NCBI GenBank assembly: GCA_015061145.1
Contig: SUXD01000019.1
Span: 1-47,237, forward strand
Reading direction: 5' to 3'
Length of the DNA: 47,237 bases
DNA from: Bacteroidales bacterium
GTDB taxonomy: Bacteria > Bacteroidota > Bacteroidia > Bacteroidales > Paludibacteraceae
The position numbers were made by a program, and so were the translations under genes. Positions within the stretch are counted from its first letter, which is position 1. Each line of letters begins with the position of its first letter. The notes below the pieces were generated by a model that saw nothing but the letters and a program-made list of their open reading frames with translations, was not told the DNA's origin and ran no database searches. Below, one piece after another: positions 8,876 through 17,668 of this stretch.

Positions 8876-9418
8876 ATGAAAAAGATTATTGATTTGGGGC
8901 TCATCGGTGAGACCGCTGTTTCTTTAGAGTTGATGAAAATGGGTTATGACGTAATAAATCTAAATACGTTGCGTCATAATTACCAGAATATTGATTTACT
9001 CTGTATTAACCCTCAAACAGGCAAGAGCGTAACAATACAAGTTAAGACTGGAAGCACAAAGAACCTAATGACAGGATTTGTTTCAGAACTTGATGGAACC
9101 ATTCCAAACCTGGAGGAAAAGGTGGTTGGTCCTTGGGTTTTTGTCAAAACGGACAAGAATTTTAAAACAATGAACTTTTATGTTCTGACAAAGGAAGAAA
9201 TAGTAGAACTAATAAAGACTAGCAATAATTGGTACGTGAACGAATGGAACCGCCAATTGAAAAGCAAACCAATGATTGGCATTGAGGTGGATTGGTTGGA
9301 AGGTAATTCATCTGCCGCATCAAAACCGAATGCCAAGATACAACATCCGGAGTATAAGAGTACGTTATCAGAAACCTCACGGGACAAATGGGAAAAGATA
9401 ACAGATTTATTGGATTGA
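8876..9418 (+). CDS. PD-(D/E)XK nuclease-like protein
   Basis: A 180-residue protein with the layout of a small restriction-like nuclease. An N-terminal helix with GLIGETAVSLELMKMGYDV supplies the conserved Glu; IDLLCINPQTGKSVTIQVKTGS supplies the Asp and the Q-x-K pair. This arrangement (E ... D ... QxK) matches Holliday-junction-resolvase-type and DUF4365-like nucleases. The remaining sequence has a WVFVKTDK strand and a basic patch, then a Ser/Lys-rich tail. I chose ATG 8876; the frame is open to a TTG at 8846 overlapping the previous gene. It sits between the YopX-like gene and an exonuclease gene in a defence-like operon. The substrate is not evident. Confidence 0.75.
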   Translation: MKKIIDLGLIGETAVSLELMKMGYDVINLNTLRHNYQNIDLLCINPQTGKSVTIQVKTGSTKNLMTGFVSELDGTIPNLEEKVVGPWVFVKTDKNFKTMNFYVLTKEEIVELIKTSNNWYVNEWNRQLKSKPMIGIEVDWLEGNSSAASKPNAKIQHPEYKSTLSETSRDKWEKITDLLD

Positions 9419-9431
9419 TGTTATTGAAGAT

Positions 9432-9923
9432 ATGAAAGATTTTGCAGCAATAGATTTTGAAACGGCTAACAATGAGCGTAGCAGCGTATGCTCTGTAGGT
9501 ATCGTCATTGTACGTAATGGTGAGATAGTGGATTCGTTCTACTCTCTCATCCAACCAGAGCCGAACTATTATAACTATTGGTGCAGCCAAGTTCATGGCC
9601 TCTTCCAGCAAGATACTGACGATGCGCCAGTATTCCCGAAAGTATGGGCGCAGATTGAACCTCTGATAGAGGGTTTACCACTCGTTGCTCATAATAAGCC
9701 TTTTGATGAAGGTTGTTTGAAAGCTGTATTCCGTGTTTATCAGATGGACTATCCTGACTATGAGTTTTACGATACCCTTTGTGTTTCACGACGAGTATTG
9801 CCAGAACTTGAAAACCATCAACTTCAGACTGTGGCCGCTGCTTGTGGCTTTAACATGAAGAATCATCATCATGCATTAGCCGATGCAGAAGCTTGTGCTT
9901 GGATAGCAAGAGAAATCTTATAA
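9432..9923 (+). CDS. DnaQ-like 3'-5' exonuclease (DEDDh)
   Basis: A 163-residue single-domain DEDDh exonuclease, similar to the epsilon proofreading fold. Motif I is FAAIDFETAN (D8, E10), motif II is VAHNKPFDEGCL, and motif III is HHALADAEACAWI with the catalytic His and Asp. No BRCT or polymerase fusion is present. It starts 13 nt after the nuclease gene and ends 52 nt before the DUF262 gene, so it belongs to the same run of genes. Stand-alone DnaQ proteins process DNA or RNA ends. Here it may act with the adjacent nuclease, which is inference from proximity only. Confidence 0.88.
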   Translation: MKDFAAIDFETANNERSSVCSVGIVIVRNGEIVDSFYSLIQPEPNYYNYWCSQVHGLFQQDTDDAPVFPKVWAQIEPLIEGLPLVAHNKPFDEGCLKAVFRVYQMDYPDYEFYDTLCVSRRVLPELENHQLQTVAAACGFNMKNHHHALADAEACAWIAREIL

Positions 9924-9925
9924 TT

Positions 9926-9957
9926 TTAAAACTATAAATTATGACAATTTAAGTTTG
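9926..9957 (+). promoter_or_regulatory. Possible internal promoter for the DUF262 pair
   Basis: TAAGTTTG at 9950-9957 fully matches the -7 pattern. A TTTA at 9926-9929 lies 20 nt upstream as a 3-of-4 -33 element. ATG 9976 follows at a suitable distance. Confidence 0.4.
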
Positions 9958-9975
9958 ATATCAAATATTATAGAT

Positions 9976-11940
9976 ATGGAGTTCAAAATAAGACCATTTA
10001 AAGAATTGCTGGGAATGAGCTTTAACATCCCAAGTTATCAAAGAGGATATCGCTGGGAGAAGGAGAACGTTGAAGCATTACTCAATGATTTCCAGGAGTT
10101 TGCGACAAAAACAAAAAAAGAGGAAGGTGAGTTCTATTGTTTGCAACCTGTTGTGGTAAGAGTCAACAAACAGTTGTCTGAAGAAAGAACCATTGCGGAG
10201 GGAAATCCTGTTACTGTATATGACCTTCTTGATGGTCAACAACGACTTACGACACTATGGTTGATATTAAACCAAGATGATTTTAAATCGCTGTGGAACA
10301 ATATGGACAGAAACCACGCGGATCTTTATTCTATGGAATATGAAAGTCGCACAAACTTGTTTGACAAAGCCATAGATAAGGATAGTGACATGTATGAAAA
10401 CATCGATCTGTTTTATCTGAAAAATGCATATAATACCATTGCGGAATGGGATGGCGACAAGGTAGAAGTTATCAAGACAATCGTTCCTAAGTTGTCTTCA
10501 GAAAACACAAACGATGTTCGAATCATATGGTATGAATTTGATAAAGATACAGAAGGCGAAGAAAGCAGACAAGCATCGTCTATTAAGGTCTTTTCTCGGC
10601 TTAACTACGGCAAGATTGCCCTTACTGACACAGAACTCATTAAAGCGCTCATACTCCAGAGTGACATCTATCCTGACGACAACAGCGAAAAAGGCAGAAA
10701 TGCCATGAGGGAACACTTGTTCAGGATTGCAACGGAGTGGGATGACATCGAGAAAGGACTGCATAATGACCTCTTTTGGGGAATGCTTACCCCCGAAGAC
10801 TATAAGCCCGCAAACCATTTGGAACTTATTCTGAGATTTGTGGCTGAAAAGATTCAAAAGGAAAAGGGATATCGAATCATTGACCATCAAAGGAGGGATT
10901 TCCACATTATTGCCAGCTATTTAGGTGTCAATTCAAGTGTTTTGCCTTCACAATATTCAGAAAGCGTAGACCATCTGTGGAGTATGATAAGAGATATTTA
11001 CATTTCTCTATACAACTGGTACACGAATGAAACATTCTACCACCTGATAGGTTTGAATGTGTTAATTCAAGGAGGCTCGAATCCTATACCGCTGATTACA
11101 GACATATACAACAAATATTGCTCAGTTAACAAAGAATCCTTCAGACTGTATCTTGAAAGTGAGATTGGCAGACTTATTGAGATACAAGAAAAAGTTGACG
11201 ACAACTTGGGTAAGAAGATAACTGTTGATTTGCGGGATTTGCAATATGGCATTCATAATCCAAGAATCATTAAGATCCTGGAGGCGTTGAATATCTATCT
11301 GCACATTACAAACAAACATCTCGGGTTTAGATTTAATTTCAAGAACTTCAAGGGTATAAAGGATAATAAGGATAAAAAGGTTACAAGTCTTGAACATATT
11401 CATCCCCAGCACCTCAATTTTGACGACAATGTGAAGTATAAGGATGTTAAAGATTGGTATAATAACACCTTTAATATCATCAGCTCCGATCCAGAATACA
11501 GCAAAAACGAACAAATGCAGACTGCCATCAATCTTCTTGGTGACATTCTGAAAGATGAAGAGAAGTTTATGGAGCAAATCGCTGAATGCCAGAAGAACGT
11601 AGAGGAAATTGACAGGTTCTTTGACAAACATGCCCAAATGGACACTGGTCATATGCATACCCTATACAACCTGACTTTGGTTGATAAAGATACAAATGCC
11701 GCCTTAAGCAATAATCTCATAGACGTAAAACGAAAGATACTTCAAAAGAGAGAAGAGCAAGGTGAAACTTATGTTCCCATAGCAACAAATTATGTTTTTA
11801 ACAAACACTTCTCTAATCATATTTCAGAAATGAAGTTCTGGAACAAAGATGACAGAGAAGCATATTTTGCCAAGATAGAAGAGGCTTATCATTATTTCAT
11901 TAACAAGAAAAATATCTATATGCAATATGGAACAAAATAA
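9976..11940 (+). CDS. DUF262 + DUF1524 (GmrSD-like) protein
   Basis: Resembles the type IV restriction enzyme GmrSD, which cleaves modified phage DNA using NTP. The N-terminal DUF262 domain has IPSYQRGYRWEKENVEALLNDF (about 17-38) and the nucleotide-related motif LLDGQQRLTTLW (about 82-93). The C-terminal part carries SLEHIHPQHLNFDD, the HNH-type motif of DUF1524. At 654 residues it has the size of a fused GmrSD protein. ATG 9976 is preferred to a TTG at 9955. It overlaps the next DUF262 gene by 14 nt, so the two proteins are very likely made together. The exact target and NTP are unknown. Confidence 0.88.
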   Translation: MEFKIRPFKELLGMSFNIPSYQRGYRWEKENVEALLNDFQEFATKTKKEEGEFYCLQPVVVRVNKQLSEERTIAEGNPVTVYDLLDGQQRLTTLWLILNQDDFKSLWNNMDRNHADLYSMEYESRTNLFDKAIDKDSDMYENIDLFYLKNAYNTIAEWDGDKVEVIKTIVPKLSSENTNDVRIIWYEFDKDTEGEESRQASSIKVFSRLNYGKIALTDTELIKALILQSDIYPDDNSEKGRNAMREHLFRIATEWDDIEKGLHNDLFWGMLTPEDYKPANHLELILRFVAEKIQKEKGYRIIDHQRRDFHIIASYLGVNSSVLPSQYSESVDHLWSMIRDIYISLYNWYTNETFYHLIGLNVLIQGGSNPIPLITDIYNKYCSVNKESFRLYLESEIGRLIEIQEKVDDNLGKKITVDLRDLQYGIHNPRIIKILEALNIYLHITNKHLGFRFNFKNFKGIKDNKDKKVTSLEHIHPQHLNFDDNVKYKDVKDWYNNTFNIISSDPEYSKNEQMQTAINLLGDILKDEEKFMEQIAECQKNVEEIDRFFDKHAQMDTGHMHTLYNLTLVDKDTNAALSNNLIDVKRKILQKREEQGETYVPIATNYVFNKHFSNHISEMKFWNKDDREAYFAKIEEAYHYFINKKNIYMQYGTK

Positions 11941-14377
11941 TCAAAACATAAGTGCCAATGAAGAAGTTAATTCCAATTTTATAACATTCTTCACGAGACA
12001 TAAGATAGAAATTCCCTTGATACAAAGGGACTATGTTCAAGGTAGCAATCTTCAAAGCAAAAAACGTAACGAGTTTATCGATTCCTTGTTTGAAGCATTA
12101 AAAGATGATGGGAAGCCATGTGAACTGGATTTTATCTACGGAACGGAAAACAATGAGGTATTCCTTCCCTTGGATGGTCAGCAGCGGCTCACGACACTAT
12201 TCCTTTTACATTGGTATCTGATTAATAAATGCAGATTGGAAAATCCTAATGAGTATAAAAGAATCATGGCGGAAATCAAATGGGACGCTTGTGAGTTCAG
12301 TTATAAGACCCGCAGAAGTTCTACGGTGTTCACCGAGAAACTCAGGTCATACCAGCCAGAAAAAATGAATGAGGCTATGTCAGAAGAGATCAAGCAGCAA
12401 TCTTGGTATTCTGAAAGCTGGGATCTTGACCCAACAGTCAATGCCATGATGGATATGCTTGATGCCATTGGAAATAAATACAATGGACTAAAGATGCATG
12501 TGGCAGCTCAAATGTTGGAAAAGATGCTCTCTTCCAAGATTATCAATTTTGACAAGTTGGATATGGGTAAATTCAAATTGAACGATTCTCTTTACGTTAA
12601 GATGAATGCCCGTGGCAAGCAATTAACTGAATTCGAAAATTGGAAGGCAAAATTCATAAAATTTTTAGAAGAGGTTTATGCTGACTCCGAATTCGATTAT
12701 ATTGACGAGAAGCGCAATGAATTCAAAACCATTAAAAACTATTTTACCCATTCCATAGAGCATGAATGGACTGACTTGTTCTGGGCATATGCCGTCAATG
12801 ATTACATACAACGCAAATCTGAATATGACGTACTTCCAGAAGAAGAAAAATTGAAAAGACCTAAAGTAATCAATCCCTTGATTGATTACTATTTCCTTAA
12901 TTTCTATCACTATATCTTCAGCCTGCAGTATTTCATATCACGGAAGGATGGTAGTGAAGAGGAAGATAGTGTGATAGATGATACAGAAAAAACAAGAATG
13001 GATTTGTTTTCAAAGAATGAAAACATTAGTTTCCTGTATCAGTCTTTAGACACATTTGTATACATCATGAAGGAGAACAACACGATTGGTGACTTCTTCG
13101 ACAATTTGTTCTATTTGGAAGGGCAAGAGACCGACGGTCGTATAAGGCTTTTTTCTTCTAAGACAACCAATCTTTTCGAGTCTTGTATAACATCCAAAGC
13201 CTCCGTCGACGAGCAGATCCTTTTATATTGTCTCATTGTTTACTGCATAAAGAAGAAATGCTATACCATCACGGATGAATTAAAGATATATATGCGTATT
13301 TGCAGAAATCTTCTTGAATCCATCAATCAGAGGTTGACAAAAGACATGCAGATACATTCCAATGTCAGACTTTCCCAATTACCGAAATACATAGCCACGA
13401 TAAATAACCTCTGTTCAATAGCAGATTATAGTACAGTTGAAAAACTGAATGCCGGGATGGGTGATACAGAAGCGGTAATTCGAGTCATCAAGTGTTATCT
13501 TGTCAAGGATGCAGACATCTATAAACTTGAGGATTCCGGCTATACGCACGGAAGCTTATATGCTTTTGATTTAAGCATGAATCACAATGAATTATCAGAA
13601 GCTTTTACTGCCTTTAAGAGGGCAAAAGACATGAATCGCGCGAGAATACTCGTTGCTTACGGATACCAAGGGACTAATTTTGGAATGTGTGCACATGGTA
13701 AAAGACGTTTCTTCGGTTATAAAGATCGGTGGAATGTGATTTTCAGATACAAGTCTGAGTCACAGGTTTTGAAAGAAGCTTTTTCTTCATTTGTGTCAGA
13801 TTTCAATAAACAAAAGAACATAGAGACTATTCTCAACACGAAAAAGAATACTGTCAATAAAGATAGTTTTGCCTACTATTTCCTGAATTATGATGCGTTT
13901 GCGAATAGTGCGCTTTCGTGGACAATGGATGACAAGGATGACCCAAAGTTGGTCGATGCCCACCATTTCTTCGCAATCAATACTGAACATGACATCATAA
14001 CGCTTCCGCGTTTTAGCAGCAATCCCCTTCTAGGTTATCATACAGACCCGTATGCCTGTTCGGTTGCTCAAAAATTAAAAAATGCTCATCCTGATATTTA
14101 TGCGAAAATGAATTACACAGGCAAAGATAAAAATAAAGCAAAAATAGTTTTTGACGACTACAATATTGAGATGTCGTGTACTGATAATGGATGGGCTATA
14201 ACATTCAGATCGATATCTAATGATGGCAAAATGCGCCACCTTCCAATATATATGTTAAGAGAATTGGCAGGTAAATGTAATCATCACAAAAAAAATGTGC
14301 ATTATATCATAAAAGACGCTTCATGTGACTACATTGAATCTGCATATAACTTTATTCTTTGGTTATTTCAGAAATGA
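11927..14377 (+). CDS. Second DUF262 domain protein (GmrS-like)
   Basis: An 816-residue protein with an N-terminal DUF262 domain: IPLIQRDYVQGSN (about 30-42) and LPLDGQQRLTTLFLLHWY (about 81-98). The second motif is almost the same as in the upstream protein. I see no HNH/DUF1524 motif in the C-terminal half, which is helical and charged with DAHHFFAINTEHDIITLPRF near residue 680. It may therefore be the regulatory or sensing partner of the upstream nuclease-bearing protein. The 14-nt overlap supports translational coupling. A phospholipase gene fragment overlaps its stop codon. Confidence 0.85.
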   Translation: MEQNNQNISANEEVNSNFITFFTRHKIEIPLIQRDYVQGSNLQSKKRNEFIDSLFEALKDDGKPCELDFIYGTENNEVFLPLDGQQRLTTLFLLHWYLINKCRLENPNEYKRIMAEIKWDACEFSYKTRRSSTVFTEKLRSYQPEKMNEAMSEEIKQQSWYSESWDLDPTVNAMMDMLDAIGNKYNGLKMHVAAQMLEKMLSSKIINFDKLDMGKFKLNDSLYVKMNARGKQLTEFENWKAKFIKFLEEVYADSEFDYIDEKRNEFKTIKNYFTHSIEHEWTDLFWAYAVNDYIQRKSEYDVLPEEEKLKRPKVINPLIDYYFLNFYHYIFSLQYFISRKDGSEEEDSVIDDTEKTRMDLFSKNENISFLYQSLDTFVYIMKENNTIGDFFDNLFYLEGQETDGRIRLFSSKTTNLFESCITSKASVDEQILLYCLIVYCIKKKCYTITDELKIYMRICRNLLESINQRLTKDMQIHSNVRLSQLPKYIATINNLCSIADYSTVEKLNAGMGDTEAVIRVIKCYLVKDADIYKLEDSGYTHGSLYAFDLSMNHNELSEAFTAFKRAKDMNRARILVAYGYQGTNFGMCAHGKRRFFGYKDRWNVIFRYKSESQVLKEAFSSFVSDFNKQKNIETILNTKKNTVNKDSFAYYFLNYDAFANSALSWTMDDKDDPKLVDAHHFFAINTEHDIITLPRFSSNPLLGYHTDPYACSVAQKLKNAHPDIYAKMNYTGKDKNKAKIVFDDYNIEMSCTDNGWAITFRSISNDGKMRHLPIYMLRELAGKCNHHKKNVHYIIKDASCDYIESAYNFILWLFQK

Positions 14378-14487
14378 CCACCTACATCTCCAACACCGAC
14401 CACTACAAAGAAGTGCTTTCGCGGGTGCAGTCCGTGAAGCACATGCTTTGGATGGGTAGTGCGGACATTAAAGAACTTTATATGTAG
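14374..14487 (+). pseudogene. 5' fragment of a phospholipase D-like gene
   Basis: The 37-codon frame reads ISNTDHYKEVLSRVQSVKH, closely matching the start of the full phospholipase D-like gene at 15311 (ISNSSHYTEVLSRVQSVKH). Similarity continues to KELYM, where a TAG stop replaces the next codon and homology ends. It overlaps the stop of the DUF262 gene by ATGA. The ADP-ribosylglycohydrolase gene now separates fragment and intact copy. Confidence 0.75.
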
Positions 14488-14514
14488 GTGAAGTTGATAA
14501 AAAAATATTGAAAT

Positions 14515-15324
14515 ATGTTAGGAGCAATAATAGGAGATATAGTCGGCTCATTATATGAGTTCGACAACATCAAGACCAAGGAGTTTCCCTTCTTTGATGA
14601 AAGAAAGGAATATACTGACGATAGCATTCTTACGATTGCTACTGCCGACTGGTTGCTTAATAGTGGGGAAATAGGCAACTACTACCTCAAGTATGCCACA
14701 GATTATCCATACCCTATGGGAAGCTATGGCACAATGTTCGTGGAATGGGTACATCGTTCTCGCCGTGGTATCATGCAGCCATATAACAGTTGCGGAAATG
14801 GGTCTGCCATGCGCATTGGACCAGTAGGATGGGCTTTCGATACGGAGAGCAAGACGCTGGAAACGGCAAAGGTTTCGGCAGAGTGTACCCACAACCACCC
14901 TGAGGGAATAAAGGGTGCCCAAGCTGTAGCCCTTTGCATTTTCCTTGCACGACAAGGAAAAACCTCGTCTGAAATAAGGAATAGGATTCAGCGTGATTTT
15001 GGCTATGACTTGTCTTTAACCGTTAATGAAATCCGTCCCCGATACTCATGGGAAGGGTTGGACGGCGCAATATCCGGCGGAACATGTCAGGGAAGTGTTC
15101 CTCAAGCCATCACATGTGCCCTTGAGGCAAGCGATTTTGAAGATGCCATTCGAAATGCAATAAGCATTGGCGGAGATTCGGATACCATCGGCTGCATTAC
15201 TGGCTCTATTGCTGAAGCCCTCTATGGGATTCCTGATGACATGCGCAAGTATGGAATTAACTCCTTACCATCGGCATTACGTACTGTCGTAGATAGATTT
15301 GAGAATAGATATGGATTCAAGTGA
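14515..15324 (+). CDS. ADP-ribosylglycohydrolase (DraG) family protein
   Basis: Removes ADP-ribose from modified proteins or nucleic acids using two Mg ions. The 269-residue protein shows the family landmarks in order: GAIIGDIVGS at the N-terminus, the metal motif YTDDSILT (about 33-40), GNGSAMRIGPVGW, HNHPEGIKGAQAVA, and the C-terminal metal motif SIGGDSDTIGCITGSIAEALYG. All metal-binding Asp residues look intact. It overlaps the following phospholipase-like gene by 14 nt at that gene's ATG. It lies between a phospholipase 5' fragment and the intact phospholipase gene, so it looks inserted into the end of the defence-like operon. A second, broken DraG C-terminus lies at 18331. Confidence 0.92.
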   Translation: MLGAIIGDIVGSLYEFDNIKTKEFPFFDERKEYTDDSILTIATADWLLNSGEIGNYYLKYATDYPYPMGSYGTMFVEWVHRSRRGIMQPYNSCGNGSAMRIGPVGWAFDTESKTLETAKVSAECTHNHPEGIKGAQAVALCIFLARQGKTSSEIRNRIQRDFGYDLSLTVNEIRPRYSWEGLDGAISGGTCQGSVPQAITCALEASDFEDAIRNAISIGGDSDTIGCITGSIAEALYGIPDDMRKYGINSLPSALRTVVDRFENRYGFK

Positions 15325-15847
15325 TTATCGAAAGAGGCTCATCTTCATCTCCAACTCTTCCCACTACACCGAAGTGCTTTCTCGGGTTCAATCCGTGAAG
15401 CATACTCTTTGGATTGGAACGGCTGACATAAAAGATTTATATGTGAATGTGGGTAGGGAAAAGAAACCGTTTCTGGCTCTTATCGCTCAACTCATCCGAA
15501 GGGGTGTGGAGGTGAGGCTGATCCATGCAAAAGAGCCGGGACCGAACTTTCGTGAGGATTTTGACAAGCACCCTATTTTGTTTGGAGGATTGAAGCGACT
15601 CCTCTGCCCGCGTGTTCATTTCAAGCTGCTTGTCTTTGACGGAAAGACAGTTTATATCGGCAGTGCAAACCTGACTGGAGCAGGCATTGGCATGAAAAAC
15701 GACAACAAACGCAACTTCGAAGCCGGCATACTCACCGACGAGCCCGAACTCGTGGCGCAAGCCATCAACCAGTTTGACAACGTATGGCGAGGCAAACACT
15801 GCAAAACCTGTCAGCGCAAAGACTTCTGCCCCAATCCTATTGTATAG
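15311..15847 (+). CDS. Phospholipase D family protein, single HKD motif
   Basis: A 178-residue PLD-superfamily protein. It has one catalytic motif, HFKLLVFDGKTVYIGSANLTG (His-x-Lys-x4-Asp followed by GSANLTG), so two chains would be needed for an active site, as in Nuc-type nucleases. A C-terminal CKTCQRKDFC cluster could bind zinc. There is no signal peptide, so a cytoplasmic nuclease is more likely than a secreted lipase. ATG 15311 is preferred over the TTG at 15299. The gene overlaps the ADP-ribosylglycohydrolase end and closes the operon. Its 5' part is duplicated as a fragment at 14374. Confidence 0.82.
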   Translation: MDSSDYRKRLIFISNSSHYTEVLSRVQSVKHTLWIGTADIKDLYVNVGREKKPFLALIAQLIRRGVEVRLIHAKEPGPNFREDFDKHPILFGGLKRLLCPRVHFKLLVFDGKTVYIGSANLTGAGIGMKNDNKRNFEAGILTDEPELVAQAINQFDNVWRGKHCKTCQRKDFCPNPIV

Positions 15848-15875
15848 TTTTTTAAAAAAACTAAATTTAAAAAAA

Positions 15876-15898
15876 CCTCTGCCACCGTTTGGCGGAGG
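15876..15898 (+). promoter_or_regulatory. Dyad operator copy B
   Basis: Arms CCTCTGCCA and TGGCGGAGG around a 5-nt centre, followed exactly 8 nt later by TTATTTTG (15906-15913). It precedes the broken gene starting at 15932. Confidence 0.65.
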
Positions 15899-15931
15899 TT
15901 GTAGTTTATTTTGCAAAAAGATAAGTGAACT

Positions 15932-16499
15932 ATGGCAAACGACAACAAGATATTCGATTTCGGCGAGAAGCTTGGCGATTCGGTGAAAGACCGCAATTTT
16001 GGTGTGCGCACGATGCCACAAAAGGAGCGTTGGCAACACATGAACCGCGCCTACGACTCGTTTATGGATTTGGCAAATGCACTGGGTTTCAGTCCGAGTT
16101 CTATTGCTATGGGCGGGCGGTTAGCTATATGCTTCGGTTCGCGCGGGCATGGTGGCAAGGCGACTGCGCACTACGAACCGGGGCGCAACGTTATTAATCT
16201 GACACGCAAATATGGCGCTGGAAGCTTAGCACATGAGTGGTTTCATGCGCTCGACTACTCTCTTGGTGGTGATGCCGCAACGAAAGATTGCCAAGGATAA
16301 CATACTCATACTCGACGAGAGCCATTCGGCAGCAGGCAATAGCAAACGTGGCGCATTCTTCCGTTCACTCACCGATGTTGCAAAACATGTATGTTTCTTG
16401 TCGGCTACGCATTCCAAACGCCCGGAGAATATGGCGCACATGAACAAAATAGATCGAAAGCCAAGACCTTTTTGTGATTTAAACGGACAAAACTTGTAA
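15932..16499 (+). pseudogene. Remnant of a large polyvalent mobile-element protein (LPD1-like plus helicase fragments)
   Basis: Two pieces of what was probably one very long gene. The first (to about 16280) contains FGSRGHGGKATAHYEPGRN, then INLTRKYGAGSLAHEWFHALD, the pattern of the LPD1 domain found in polyvalent proteins of phages and conjugative elements. The frame then runs into unrelated residues and stops at 16300. The second, in another frame from about 16275 to the stop at 16499, reads NILILDESHSAAGNSKRGAF and VCFLSATHSKRPENM, the Walker B and motif III region of a strawberry-notch-type helicase. A large internal deletion with a frame change explains both. A dyad promoter lies upstream. 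It indicates that this region once belonged to a mobile element. Confidence 0.7.
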
Positions 16500-16563
16500 A
16501 CGTCGTGATTTCTGTTCAGTGCCAATCAAATAATTTATATCAAAAACCAATATATTTCTTTAC

Positions 16564-16586
16564 CCTCTGCCACCATTTAGCAGACC
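16564..16586 (+). promoter_or_regulatory. Dyad operator copy C with -7 box, before the MreB-like gene
   Basis: Arms CCTCTGCCA and TAGCAGACC around a 5-nt centre. Exactly 8 nt later comes a perfect -7 box, TATGTTTG (16594-16601). Transcription would start near 16608, 20 nt before ATG 16628. Confidence 0.65.
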
Positions 16587-16627
16587 TCATGTATATGTTT
16601 GCAACAGAAAACATAAAAATAAACGAA

Positions 16628-17656
16628 ATGGAACATGAAACTAAACAAAACCCCGTTTCCGAAATTGCATTTGATTTGGGAACGGTAAATTCGATTGTCG
16701 CTGGTGGCGGAAACATTCTTGTAGATAAGCCATCGTGGTTAGGTATTGAAATGGGAAGTAAGCCTCCTAAGATTTGCTGCAAGTGGGACAAGGCTATGAA
16801 TATGAAAGGTCGGAGCATTCCTTCAATAGAAATTATCCAACCAATGAAAAATGACAGTATGCTTTACAATAGCGTTGAACTTCTAGTTATGGAATTGGCA
16901 TTGGAAGCCCAGAAAAAATGTATCATTTCTGCGGAAACGAAAATAGGAATTGGCATACCTCTGGATTTCACATATGGCGACCGCCTTGTTTTTCGCGAAG
17001 CGTTCAAAAACCTTGGATATAACGATGTGTATTTGATTCCATCTGTTTTTGCCGTGGCAATTGCCAGAGGATTGAATGTGAATAATGTCCGCGGCAAAAT
17101 GATAATAGATATTGGCGGCGAGAAAACACAAATTGCAGTGATTTGCATGGGAGGATTGGTTTCTAGCAAAAGCATACCTATCGGTGGAGAAACTTTAACA
17201 GCTGCGATTCAGGAAGGATTACGAATCAATCACGATATAAAAGTTAGTGATTATACTGCAGAAGAAATAAAAAGGATTTCCGGAACGGCGCTTAGCGACA
17301 TGAAAAATCCACAAGCAGAGCATATTGTCTTCGGACCGAATACGGGCACGGATGAACAAATCCAAGCAACACTTTCTCCGAATGAAATAGCCGAATGGCT
17401 AAACGAACCTTTGACAAAGATTGAAAATGCACTGTCAAATGTTCTGGAGCGTGTTCCACCTGAATTATTCAACGATTTTTCTGTTGATGGCATTTATCTT
17501 TCAGGCGGAGGGTCAATGCTATATGGTCTTGCGGAACGTTTAAGCAGAAAAACTAAAATAAAAGTCAAACTCGTTGACAATAATTATTCCGTTGCACAAG
17601 GTGTGGAAATGGCACTGAAGAACATTCAGGAAAATCAATTTATTATAAAACTATAA
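16628..17656 (+). CDS. Divergent MreB-like bacterial actin
   Basis: A 342-residue actin-family protein closest by eye to MreB. Phosphate-1 motif is IAFDLGTVNSIV (13-24), phosphate-2 is IDIGGEKTQIAV (160-171), and the adenosine motif is LSGGGSMLYGLAERL (291-305). The first half carries the MreB-type IEIIQPMKNDS and LIPSVFAVAIARGLN segments. Compared with MreB, phosphate-2 DIGGGTT reads DIGGEKT, and the EEP segment that contributes the catalytic Glu reads IPSV. ATP turnover may therefore be impaired. The start at 16628 lies just after a dyad promoter; the longer frame to 16505 would include it. A 69-residue gene follows after 12 nt. No mreC/D or rodA is nearby, so it is not the cell's main rod-shape gene. 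Confidence 0.82.
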   Translation: MEHETKQNPVSEIAFDLGTVNSIVAGGGNILVDKPSWLGIEMGSKPPKICCKWDKAMNMKGRSIPSIEIIQPMKNDSMLYNSVELLVMELALEAQKKCIISAETKIGIGIPLDFTYGDRLVFREAFKNLGYNDVYLIPSVFAVAIARGLNVNNVRGKMIIDIGGEKTQIAVICMGGLVSSKSIPIGGETLTAAIQEGLRINHDIKVSDYTAEEIKRISGTALSDMKNPQAEHIVFGPNTGTDEQIQATLSPNEIAEWLNEPLTKIENALSNVLERVPPELFNDFSVDGIYLSGGGSMLYGLAERLSRKTKIKVKLVDNNYSVAQGVEMALKNIQENQFIIKL

Positions 17657-17668
17657 AAAAAGACGAAA

